From NCBI GenBank assembly GCA_023430065.1, contig JAEZCG010000098.1, positions 1 to 6,682 of the forward strand: DNA of 6,682 nucleotides. The letters run 5' to 3'. How positions within the stretch are numbered: the first letter of the stretch is position 1; every line of letters starts with the position of its first letter. Origin of the DNA: Pseudomonadota bacterium (GTDB lineage: Bacteria; Pseudomonadota; Gammaproteobacteria; Burkholderiales; SHXO01). The notes beneath the pieces were generated by a model. That model searched no databases. It was given only the letters and a program-made list of their open reading frames with translations, and was not told the DNA's origin. The position numbers were made by a program, and so were the translations under genes. Positions 1-6,436 of the stretch are shown piece by piece.

Positions 1-651
1 GCGACCTTCATGCCCAAGCCCGTCGTGGGTGACAACGGTTCCGGCATGCACGTGCACCAGTCGGTCTGGAAGGAGGGCAAGAACCTGTTCGCCGGCACCG
101 GCTACGCCGGCCTGTCCGAATTCGCGCTGTACTACATCGGCGGGATCATCAAGCACGCCAAGGCGCTGAACGCGATCACCAATCCCGGCACCAACTCCTA
201 CAAGCGCCTGGTGCCCGGCTTCGAAGCGCCCATCAACCTGGCCTACTCGGCGCGCAATCGCTCGGCATCGGTGCGCATCCCCTTCGTGAACAGCGACAAG
301 GCGCGCCGCATCGAAGTGCGCTTCCCCGATCCGACCGCCAACCCCTACCTGGCCTTCACCGCCATGTTGATGGCGGGGCTGGACGGCGTGCAGAACAAGA
401 TCCATCCGGGCGACCCGATGGACAAGAACCTGTACGACCTGCCGCCCGAAGAGGCGAAGAAGGTGCCGAACGTGTGCTCGTCGCTGGACATGGCGCTGGA
501 CAATCTCGACCGCGACCGCGAGTTCCTGACCCGCGGTGGCGTGTTCTCCAACGACATGATCGACGCCTACATCGAGTTGAAGATGGAGGAGGTCACTAAG
601 TTCCGGATGACCACCCATCCCATCGAGTTCGACATGTACTACAGCCTGTAA
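1..651 (+). CDS. glnA: Glutamine synthetase type I, C-terminal part (5' truncated by window edge)
   Basis: This enzyme makes glutamine from glutamate, ammonium and ATP, and acts in the cytoplasm as a dodecamer. The reading frame is open from base 1, so the start lies upstream; 216 C-terminal residues of a protein usually near 470 are visible. The glutamine synthetase ATP-region signature [16 protein letters not shown] begins at base 16. The segment [17 protein letters not shown] and the [10 protein letters not shown] and [15 protein letters not shown] blocks are typical of GS-I active-site regions. [13 protein letters not shown] (bases 397-435) matches the class I adenylylation signature, with the modifiable tyrosine at 433-435, so activity is probably controlled by GlnE-type adenylyltransferase. 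The C-terminus FDMYYSL is usual for GSI-beta. It is followed by an intrinsic terminator and then by a DUF4124 gene and ntrBC. No broken or missing motif is seen in the visible half. Confidence 0.98.
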   Translation, partial: ATFMPKPVVGDNGSGMHVHQSVWKEGKNLFAGTGYAGLSEFALYYIGGIIKHAKALNAITNPGTNSYKRLVPGFEAPINLAYSARNRSASVRIPFVNSDKARRIEVRFPDPTANPYLAFTAMLMAGLDGVQNKIHPGDPMDKNLYDLPPEEAKKVPNVCSSLDMALDNLDRDREFLTRGGVFSNDMIDAYIELKMEEVTKFRMTTHPIEFDMYYSL

Positions 652-674
652 TCGCGGCCGCGTCGTCGCTCCAG

Positions 675-699
675 GGGCGGGCGCGAGCCCGCCCTTTTT
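675..699 (+). terminator. Rho-independent terminator of glnA
   Basis: An 8-bp perfect GC stem (GGGCGGGC at 675-682 with GCCCGCCC at 687-694) closes on a GCGA tetraloop of the stable GNRA class. Five T residues follow at 695-699. It lies 23 bases after the glnA stop. It should end most glnA transcripts, so the downstream DUF4124-ntrBC genes depend on read-through or on a separate promoter between about 700 and 843. I could not identify a convincing sigma-70 or sigma-54 promoter there. Confidence 0.9.
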
Positions 700-843
700 A
701 CTTGGCGCAGGCAGCGGGCGCGCACATCGGCAACCTTTTCTCATCGATTCGCAGACGGATTCGTCATCCAGTGTCAAGTCGCAGCCCGGATCGGCGTTAC
801 TACTGGGGACCTCCACTTTTCCCGGGACATCCCCCGTGCGCCA

Positions 844-1293
844 ATGACCAGAATGCTGTTCGTCGCGATCGCCGCGACCCTGACCAGCCCGGCCTGGGCC
901 GAACTGTGCAAATACGAGGATGCGAGCGGAGGCATCACCTACTCGAACACGCCGGTCAATGGCGCGCGCAAGATCGGTTGCCTGCCTGCCCTCCCGGCAC
1001 CGTCCCCGGCCACCGTGCAACGCCCGTCCCAGCAGACCGACCAGTCGCCCCCGGGTGCGCGTGCACCCTCGGCGGCAGAAGTGCGGCGCGAGGAGCTCCG
1101 GGCGCAGCTCGCCGCCGAGCAGGAACGGCTGCGCATCGCGCGCGAGCAACTGGCCCAGCAGGAGGCCATCCGCACGGGCGACGAGCGCAACTACCAGCGC
1201 GTCCTGGACCGCTTGAAGCCCTATCAGGAAGCCGTGCGCCAGGCGGAAGAGGCAGTCGCAACGATCGAAGCGGCGCTCGCCGACTCACGCTGA
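844..1293 (+). CDS. Exported DUF4124-domain protein with C-terminal coiled coil
   Basis: This is a 149-residue protein of unknown function, probably periplasmic. Residues 1-19 form a short signal peptide (Arg3, hydrophobic core, then SPAWA before Glu20). Residues 22-46 read as an N-terminal DUF4124 unit: KYEDASGGITYSNTPVNGARKIGC, here split as KYEDASGGITYSN plus TPVNGARKIGC. Two cysteines, C22 and C46, flank it and could form a disulfide after export. A Pro/Ala/Gln-rich linker spans about 47-76. It is followed by a charged helix-rich segment (about 77-147, rich in Glu, Arg, Gln and Ala) likely to be a coiled coil. No in-frame start exists just upstream. ATG at 853 is possible but would remove the only basic residue of the n-region. 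No clear Shine-Dalgarno is seen. It sits between glnA and ntrB, an arrangement I recall from other beta- and gammaproteobacteria; a role in nitrogen control is not established. Confidence 0.85.
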   Translation: MTRMLFVAIAATLTSPAWAELCKYEDASGGITYSNTPVNGARKIGCLPALPAPSPATVQRPSQQTDQSPPGARAPSAAEVRREELRAQLAAEQERLRIAREQLAQQEAIRTGDERNYQRVLDRLKPYQEAVRQAEEAVATIEAALADSR

Positions 1294-1340
1294 GCACGCG
1301 CCGGCCCGGCCGGCAACGCCTCGGTTGTGTGGACGACGGC

Positions 1341-1345
1341 AGGGG
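1341..1345 (+). promoter_or_regulatory. Ribosome binding site of ntrB (decides start)
   Basis: AGGGG lies six bases before ATG 1352. The in-frame TTG at 1325 lacks such a site, so ATG 1352 is preferred. The resulting protein places the catalytic histidine at residue 139, the same number as in E. coli NtrB. Confidence 0.75.
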
Positions 1346-1351
1346 CGGCCG

Positions 1352-2446
1352 ATGACGGCGCTCGCCTACCCCGGACTCGACGCGCTGGCCACCGCCGTCA
1401 TCCTTCTCGATCGCGAGCGCATCGTCCGCTACGCCAACGGCGCCGCCGAGAACCTGCTCAAGCTCAGCTTGAAGGGCATCGCCGGTCACGCCCTGGAAGA
1501 GGTGTTCACCGACTCGGCGGCGCTGAGTGCCGCCGTGGAGTACGCCGCCAAGAACCACTGCACGTACACACAGCACGATCTGCAGCTCGCCACGCCGCTG
1601 ACCGACCGGCTGGAAGTCACCTGCACCGTCACCCCGGCCGAGATCGGCGACTTTGCCGGCTATGTGCTGGAGTTCAGCGAAACCCACCAGCAGCTGCGCA
1701 TCGCTCGCGAGGAACGCCTCCAGGAGCAGACGGAGGCGAACCGCGCCCTCATCCGCAATCTCGCGCACGAGATCAAGAATCCGCTGGGCGGCCTGCGCGG
1801 CGCCGCGCAGTTGCTCGAGCGCGAACTGGATCGGCCGGAACTGAGCGAGTACACCCAGGTGATCATGAAGGAGGCCGACCGTCTCCAGTCACTGATGGAC
1901 CGTCTGCTCGCGCCCAACCGGATTCCCAAGCCGGCCCCGCTCAACATCCTCGAGGCGATGGAGCGCGTGCGCAGCCTGCTACTTGCGGAGTTCGGCGCAC
2001 TGCGCATCCGCCGCGACTACGACGTCAGCCTGCCGCCGGTGGTGGCCGACAAGGAACAGATCATCCAGGCCCTGCTCAACATCGCACGCAATGCCGCCCA
2101 GGCGATGCACGGCCGGGGGGAGATCACGCTGCGCACCCGCGTCGCGCGCCAGGTAACGCTCGCACGCAAGCGCCATCGGCTGGGAATGATGGTGCAGATC
2201 ATCGACAACGGACCGGGTATCGCGCCCGAGATGCGCGACAAGATCTTCTTTCCCCTGGTGTCCGGCCGTGACGACGGCACCGGCCTCGGCCTGACGATCG
2301 CGCAGAACTACGTGCATCAGCATGGCGGACTGATCGAGGTCGAATCGCAACCTGGCCGCACCTGCTTCACCATCCTGCTGCCGCTCGACGCAAGTGGCGA
2401 GCAGGCGAACGGAACGACCCGCACACAACATTCGGCACAGCCATGA
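1352..2446 (+). CDS. ntrB (glnL): Nitrogen regulation sensor histidine kinase NtrB (NRII)
   Basis: This is a cytoplasmic sensor kinase/phosphatase that phosphorylates NtrC under nitrogen limitation; in characterised systems PII controls it. It has 364 residues, close to the usual 350-360. There is no signal peptide or membrane segment. A PAS-like sensor occupies about residues 5-110 (LDRERIVRYANGAAENLL). The HisKA dimerisation helix contains the H box LAHEIKNPLGG, with phospho-acceptor His139. The ATPase domain shows the N box NIARNAAQAM (243-252), G1 box DNGPGI (285-290), F box KIFFPLVSGRDDG (297-309) and G2 box GTGLGL (309-314). All key residues are present. It is translationally coupled to ntrC through an ATGA overlap. 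The name rests on the H-box sequence, the domain order and the ntrC neighbour. It could only be misnamed if it were a close NtrY-like kinase, which would normally have membrane segments. Confidence 0.96.
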   Translation: MTALAYPGLDALATAVILLDRERIVRYANGAAENLLKLSLKGIAGHALEEVFTDSAALSAAVEYAAKNHCTYTQHDLQLATPLTDRLEVTCTVTPAEIGDFAGYVLEFSETHQQLRIAREERLQEQTEANRALIRNLAHEIKNPLGGLRGAAQLLERELDRPELSEYTQVIMKEADRLQSLMDRLLAPNRIPKPAPLNILEAMERVRSLLLAEFGALRIRRDYDVSLPPVVADKEQIIQALLNIARNAAQAMHGRGEITLRTRVARQVTLARKRHRLGMMVQIIDNGPGIAPEMRDKIFFPLVSGRDDGTGLGLTIAQNYVHQHGGLIEVESQPGRTCFTILLPLDASGEQANGTTRTQHSAQP

Positions 2447-3846
2447 GACCAGTCTGGATCATCGACGACGACCGCTCCATCCGGTGGGTGTTCGAGAAGA
2501 CCCTGAGCAAGGAGGACATTCCGTTCAAGACCTTCTCCTCCGCCCAGGATGCGCTCGGCGCACTGGGCAGCACCACGCCGCAGGTGGTGATCAGCGACAT
2601 CCGCATGCCGGGCGGCTCCGGCCTCGACCTGCTGCAGAAACTCAAGGAGCGCCATCCGCACCTGCCGGTCATCATCATGACGGCGTACTCGGATCTGGAG
2701 AGCGCGGTGGCGGCCTTTCAGGGTGGTGCGTTCGAGTATCTGCCCAAGCCGTTCGACGTCGACCACGCGGTCGACCTCATCCGCCGCGCCATGGAGGAGA
2801 GCCTGCGCCAGGACGACGAGGCGGAAGTGGCCGAGGTCACGCCCGAGATCCTCGGGCAGGCCGCCTCGATGCAGGAGGTATTCCGCGCCATCGGCCGCCT
2901 CGCGCAGTCACATGCCACGGTGCTGATCAACGGCGAATCCGGTACCGGCAAGGAACTGGTCGCGCGTGCCTTGCACCGGCACAGTCCGCGCGGGCAGAAG
3001 CCGTTCATCGCCATCAACACCGCGGCGATTCCGAAGGAGCTGCTCGAATCGGAGATGTTCGGTCACGAACGCGGCGCATTCACCGGCGCGCAGGGCATGC
3101 GCCGAGGACGATTCGAGCAGGCCGAGGGCGGCACCCTGTTCCTCGACGAGATCGGTGACATGCCGTCGGACCTGCAGACGCGCCTGTTGCGCGTACTGTC
3201 CGACGCTCACTTCTATCGGGTCGGCGGGCACCAGCCGATCAAGGCGAATGTCCGCATCATCGCGGCGACGCATCAGGATCTCGAGCAGCGTGTGAAGCAG
3301 GGGCTGTTTCGCGACGATCTGTTCCACCGCCTCAACGTGATCCGCGTGCGCCTGCCTGCGCTGCGCGAACGGCGCGAGGACATTCCGCTGCTGGCGCGGC
3401 ACTTCCTGGCCAAGAGCGCGCGCGAACTGGGCGTGGAGACCAAGCGGCTGTCGGACGCAGCCATGAAGTATCTGTCGAGCCACGACTTCCCGGGTAACGT
3501 GCGCCAGCTGGAGAATCTGTGCCATTGGCTCACGGTGATGGCCCCGGGGGTGAATGTGGATCTGGCGGATCTGCCGCCCGAGTTCCGCCAGGAGCAGCGT
3601 GCGATGACCACGCAGAGCTGGATCTCCGCGCTGGAGCGGGAGGCAGAACTCGCCCTCAATCGAGGCGAGCACAGCATCATGCCGGAGATGAGCCGCCAGT
3701 TCGAACGCGCGCTGATCGTCAAGGCCCTTGCCCATACCGGGGGCCGTCGCATCGAAGCCTCGCATCTGCTGGGTATGGGCCGCAACACGCTAACCCGCAA
3801 GATCCAGGAACTCGACATCGAGGCGAAGGAAGCACCGGGCGAGTGA
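2443..3846 (+). CDS. ntrC (glnG): Nitrogen regulation response regulator NtrC (NRI), sigma-54 activator
   Basis: This is a 467-residue transcription activator of nitrogen-assimilation genes, matching the roughly 469 residues of E. coli NtrC. The receiver domain (1-120) has the acidic pocket D8-D10, phospho-acceptor D52 in ISDIRMP, T80 and K102. The AAA+ domain (about 137-380) has Walker A GESGTGK (164-170), the sigma-54 contact loop GAFTGA (211-216), Walker [10 protein letters not shown] (231-239), an [11 protein letters not shown] arginine-finger block (from 289) and sensor [10 protein letters not shown] (351-358). A Fis-type helix-turn-helix (about 422-459, with [16 protein letters not shown]) binds DNA. 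ATG overlaps the ntrB stop by four bases and has no strong Shine-Dalgarno, which suggests translational coupling. NtrC~P is expected to activate glnA and other sigma-54 promoters. Nothing is truncated or altered. Confidence 0.98.
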   Translation: MRPVWIIDDDRSIRWVFEKTLSKEDIPFKTFSSAQDALGALGSTTPQVVISDIRMPGGSGLDLLQKLKERHPHLPVIIMTAYSDLESAVAAFQGGAFEYLPKPFDVDHAVDLIRRAMEESLRQDDEAEVAEVTPEILGQAASMQEVFRAIGRLAQSHATVLINGESGTGKELVARALHRHSPRGQKPFIAINTAAIPKELLESEMFGHERGAFTGAQGMRRGRFEQAEGGTLFLDEIGDMPSDLQTRLLRVLSDAHFYRVGGHQPIKANVRIIAATHQDLEQRVKQGLFRDDLFHRLNVIRVRLPALRERREDIPLLARHFLAKSARELGVETKRLSDAAMKYLSSHDFPGNVRQLENLCHWLTVMAPGVNVDLADLPPEFRQEQRAMTTQSWISALEREAELALNRGEHSIMPEMSRQFERALIVKALAHTGGRRIEASHLLGMGRNTLTRKIQELDIEAKEAPGE

Positions 3847-3865
3847 GCCACGCTGGGAGAAGCGA

Positions 3866-4009
3866 CAACCACGAAGGCGCGAAGAACAGCAGAACCTGCT
3901 AACACAGAGGATCACAGAGGGAAGGCGAGGTCATCGCAGTTCCTCGGTGTGCCTCTGAGTCCTCTGTGTTGAAAGTCTTCCGCCATTCTTCGTGTTCTTC
4001 TTGGTGGTG
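3866..4009. repeat. Nested imperfect inverted repeat (CACGAAG / AACACAGAGG type) between convergent genes
   Basis: About 144 bases form a nested near-palindrome. The outer arms are ACCACGAAGGCGCGAAGAA (about 3868-3886) and, in reverse complement, the stretch 3986-4009, which reads CACCACCAAGAAG then AACACGAAGAA. The middle arms are AACACAGAGGA (3901-3911), perfectly complementary to 3960-3970 over 11 bp; the pairing then continues imperfectly, with short tandem copies of CACAGAGG on the left and CTCAGAGG on the right. The inner arms are CGAGG (3926-3930) and CCTCG (3942-3946). The base composition is lower in GC than the flanking genes. It resembles dispersed intergenic palindromic elements with CACGAAG and ACAGAGG modules that I recall from many environmental proteobacterial genomes. 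It may act as a bidirectional terminator or mRNA stabiliser for ntrC and xth, but no clean T-run follows the stems. Confidence 0.75.
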
Positions 4010-4019
4010 AACGCAGGGC

Positions 4020-4787
4020 CTACAGAGCGATCTCCGCCACCACGGGCGCGTGGTCGGATGGCCGCTCGACCCCGCGCATGTCGCGGTCGATGGTGCTCGC
4101 GCGCGTCTGCACGGCGAGAGGTTGCGATACCAGGATGTGATCGATGCGCAACCCCAGATTGCGCTTGAAGGCGTTCATGCGGTAATCCCACCAGCTGAAG
4201 CTCTTCTCCGGCTGATCGAACAGCCGGAAGCTGTCGTGCAAACCCAGTTCGAACAGCCCACGCAGCGCCGCGCGCTCAGGCTCGCTGAACAGAACCTTGC
4301 CGGCCCACAGCCTCGGATCGTATACGTCGCGGTCCTCGGGCGCGACGTTGAAGTCGCCCAGCACCACGAGCTTCGGATGTCGTGCCAGCTCCTCGCGCAG
4401 CCACTCGCGCAGCGCCGCGTACCACGCCAACTTGTACCCATACTTGGGCGACTCGACGCTCTCGCCGTTGGGGCAGTACACGCACACCACCCGCACGCCG
4501 CCCGCAGAAGCCGCCAGGACGCGTTTCTGCTCGTCGGGGAATCCCGGAATGCCTGCTGCCACGTCCTCCACCGGCAGCCGGCTCACGATGGCCACGCCGT
4601 TGTAGGTCTTCTGTCCGCTGAACACGACGTGATAGCCCTGCCCTCGGATCTCGTCCGCCGGAAAGCTGTGGTCTTCGCACTTGGTTTCCTGCAGGCACAC
4701 GATGTCCGGGGTGCGCCGCGCCATCCACTCCAGCAGTTGCGGCAGGCGGACTTTCAGCGAGTTGACGTTCCAGGTGGCGATGCGCAA
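4020..4787 (-). CDS. xth (xthA): Exodeoxyribonuclease III (AP endonuclease, EEP superfamily)
   Basis: This is a 255-residue Mg-dependent DNA repair enzyme that cuts at abasic sites and trims 3' ends in base excision repair; it is cytoplasmic. The family motifs are intact: RIATWNVNSLKVR at the N-terminus with Asn7, LQETKC with metal ligand Glu34, the VYCPNGES block with the Tyr104 region, GDFNVAPEDRDVYDP with Asp145 and Asn147, LRIDHILVS (Asp216), and the C-terminal SDHAPVVAEI with catalytic Asp245-His246. Length is within the usual 250-270. The start codon is TTG (complement of 4785-4787). It is chosen because the protein then begins exactly at the conserved RIATWN strand and has an AAGGA ribosome site seven bases upstream. 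It converges on ntrC across the inverted repeat and diverges from the permease gene. It belongs to the ExoIII family proper rather than a general endonuclease/phosphatase. Confidence 0.97.
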   Translation of the reverse strand: MRIATWNVNSLKVRLPQLLEWMARRTPDIVCLQETKCEDHSFPADEIRGQGYHVVFSGQKTYNGVAIVSRLPVEDVAAGIPGFPDEQKRVLAASAGGVRVVCVYCPNGESVESPKYGYKLAWYAALREWLREELARHPKLVVLGDFNVAPEDRDVYDPRLWAGKVLFSEPERAALRGLFELGLHDSFRLFDQPEKSFSWWDYRMNAFKRNLGLRIDHILVSQPLAVQTRASTIDRDMRGVERPSDHAPVVAEIAL

Positions 4788-4794
4788 GACCCAG

Positions 4795-4799
4795 TCCTT
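4795..4799 (-). promoter_or_regulatory. Ribosome binding site of xth (supports TTG start)
   Basis: On the minus strand AAGGA (complement of 4795-4799) stands seven bases before the TTG start at 4787. This good spacing supports the non-ATG start. Confidence 0.8.
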
Positions 4800-5048
4800 C
4801 CCGTGACGACACGACCGGCGGCAGTGTAAGTCAGAAGCCCGCCCCCGGTACGGCGGCGCGTGCAGAAGTTACGGCCCCGTTTCGCTTCTTACCCGTCGCC
4901 ATCCGGCGAACGCCGCCCCGCTTCCCCTGCATCGGACCGCCTCGCGGACACGGCACGATAGACGCTGACAGGTCGACGAATCGACACGCCATCCAACCGA
5001 GATGAATAAACCCGAACCGATCGTCGAGACGGGGACGCCATCCTGGAT

Positions 5049-5054
5049 AGGGAG
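5049..5054 (+). promoter_or_regulatory. Ribosome binding site favouring GTG 5062 as permease start
   Basis: AGGGAG at 5049-5054 lies seven bases before GTG 5062. The upstream in-frame ATG at 5002 has only a GAG directly touching it, which is too close to work as a Shine-Dalgarno. Confidence 0.6.
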
Positions 5055-5061
5055 CTCGACG

Positions 5062-6399
5062 GTGACACCCACCCCCGCGCTGAGCACCTTCGACGCCATC
5101 GCGCTGATCGTCGGGATCGTCATCGGCGCCGGCATTTTCGTGACGCCTGCCCTGGTCGCCTCCCACACCGGGGATGCGGCAGCACTGCTGACGGCCTGGG
5201 CGGTGGGAGGGATCGTCGCGCTGGCCGGCGCGCTGTGCTACGCGGAGCTGGCGACGACCTATCCGCACTCGGGTGGGGACTACCACTATCTCTCCCGCGG
5301 CTTCGGCCGCTCGCTCGCGTTCCTGTTCGGCTGGGCACGCATCACCGTCATACCGACCGGTTCCATCGCCCTGCTCGCGTTCGCCTTCGGAGACTATGCC
5401 AGCCAGGCCGTTGCGCTCGGTCCGCATTCGTCCGCGCTGTGGGCGGCAGCGGTGGTGATCGCGCTCACGCTGCTGAACATGGCAGGCGTCCGTCATGGAT
5501 CGCGTACGCAGAACCTGTTCACCGTGCTCGAAGTGGCCGGGCTGCTGGTGGTGGTCATTGCGGGCCTGTTTCTGGTCGCCCCAGCGGGTGCTGCCGTCGC
5601 ACCGCCGCCGGGGGCCCAGCAGGCCTCCGTGTTCGGCCTGGCAATGGTCTTCGTCATGCTCGCCTTCGGCGGCTGGAACGAGGCGTCGTACATCTCCGCG
5701 GAAGTACGCGGCCCGCGCATGAATGTGGTGATCGCGCTGGTGGTCAGCATCGTCGTCATCACCCTGCTCTATCTGCTGGTGAACCTCGCCTATCTGCGGG
5801 GCCTCGGCTTCGCCGGCATGGCCGGATCGAGCGCGGTGGCCGCGGACCTGCTGCGCCGCGCCTTCGGCGACACCGGCGCCTGGCTCATCGCCGCAGTCGT
5901 GGCGGTGGCTGCGCTGACGTCGGCGAATGCCACCATCCTGCTCGGTGCGCGCACCAGCTATGCGGTGGGGCGGGACTTCGCGCCGTTCGCGGGGCTGGGA
6001 CGCTGGCACCCGCGGACCAACTCCCCGACTGCGGCGCTGGCCCTGCAGGGCTGCATCGCACTGGCACTGGTAGGAGTCGGAGCGATGACCCGCAAGGGCG
6101 TGGAGACCATGATCGAATTCACGGCGCCGGTGTTCTGGTTCTTCTTCCTGCTCGCGGGCATCTCGCTGTTCGTCCTGCGATGGCGCGAACCGCACGTCAT
6201 GCGCCCGTTCCGCGTGCCGCTCTATCCCTTCACACCTTTGCTGTTCTGTGCCACCAGCGCCTGGCTGTTCTATTCGAGCGTGCGTTATGCCGGAGTGGGT
6301 TCGCTGCTCGGCATCGCCGTGCTCGGGATCGGCGCGCTGCTGCTGTTGCTCGGCCGCCTTCCCGCCGGGCAGGCCGTTGCGCGTCGCGCGTCACGCTGA
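5062..6399 (+). CDS. APC-superfamily amino acid permease (12 TM)
   Basis: This inner-membrane transporter probably imports or exchanges amino acids; the substrate cannot be read from the sequence. From GTG 5062 it has 445 residues; from ATG 5002 it would have 465. About 12 hydrophobic helices are visible, at roughly 11-32, 39-60, 84-110, 126-143, 152-172, 189-205, 221-245, 271-296, 321-340, 351-372, 388-410 and 413-431. TM1 carries IGAGIF, the unwound GxG substrate-binding motif of the APC fold. Family-typical blocks follow: CYAELATTYPHSGGDYHYL after TM2, GWNEASYISAEVRGPRMN after TM6, and RPFRVPLYPFTPLLF before TM11. GTG is preferred because of its ribosome site and because codons 5002-5061 (AAT, AAA, CCA, ATA) are unlike the GC-ending codons of the rest. 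The gene diverges from xth, and a methyltransferase gene follows after 37 bases, possibly co-transcribed. Confidence 0.92.
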   Translation: MTPTPALSTFDAIALIVGIVIGAGIFVTPALVASHTGDAAALLTAWAVGGIVALAGALCYAELATTYPHSGGDYHYLSRGFGRSLAFLFGWARITVIPTGSIALLAFAFGDYASQAVALGPHSSALWAAAVVIALTLLNMAGVRHGSRTQNLFTVLEVAGLLVVVIAGLFLVAPAGAAVAPPPGAQQASVFGLAMVFVMLAFGGWNEASYISAEVRGPRMNVVIALVVSIVVITLLYLLVNLAYLRGLGFAGMAGSSAVAADLLRRAFGDTGAWLIAAVVAVAALTSANATILLGARTSYAVGRDFAPFAGLGRWHPRTNSPTAALALQGCIALALVGVGAMTRKGVETMIEFTAPVFWFFFLLAGISLFVLRWREPHVMRPFRVPLYPFTPLLFCATSAWLFYSSVRYAGVGSLLGIAVLGIGALLLLLGRLPAGQAVARRASR

Positions 6400-6425
6400 G
6401 GCACGTTCCTCCGTTCAACCGCCAC

Positions 6426-6430
6426 AGGAG
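6426..6430 (+). promoter_or_regulatory. Ribosome binding site of methyltransferase gene
   Basis: AGGAG lies six bases before ATG 6437. It is one of the best Shine-Dalgarno matches in the window and fixes this ATG as the start, which keeps the signal peptide in the protein. Confidence 0.85.
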
Positions 6431-6436
6431 ACTCGC

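Noticed and set aside
701..722. TTGGCGCAGGCAGC as a possible sigma-54 -24/-12 promoter
   Set aside because: Only the -24 half resembles the consensus; the TTGC -12 element is missing at the right spacing.
1300..1314. GC hairpin GCCGGC-CCG-GCCGGC just after the DUF4124 gene, as a possible terminator
   Set aside because: There is no T-tract after it, and a terminator here would isolate ntrBC. GCCGGC is self-complementary and arises easily in GC-rich DNA.
702..1355. Sense-strand open frame (217 codons) overlapping the DUF4124 gene in another frame
   Set aside because: Its product is Arg/Gly/Pro-rich without motifs, while the overlapping frame at 844 has a signal peptide and a DUF4124 unit.
956..1768. 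Antisense open frame (270 codons) across the DUF4124 gene and the start of ntrB
   Set aside because: It spans two real sense genes and the gap between them, has no domain or ribosome site that I can see, and is typical of stop-poor GC-rich DNA.
2908..3765. Antisense open frame (285 codons) opposite ntrC
   Set aside because: It is fully covered by the well-conserved NtrC AAA+ and output domains, and its product has no recognisable motif.
4788..5001. Search for a divergent promoter or operator between xth and the permease gene
   Set aside because: No paired -35/-10 elements, clear dyad or riboswitch-like structure could be supported by eye.
4831..6195. Long antisense open frame (454 codons) opposite the permease
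   Set aside because: Its translation is rich in His, Asp, Arg, Gln and Gly with no recognisable domain, as expected from the complement of hydrophobic GC-rich codons. The sense strand encodes a clear APC permease.
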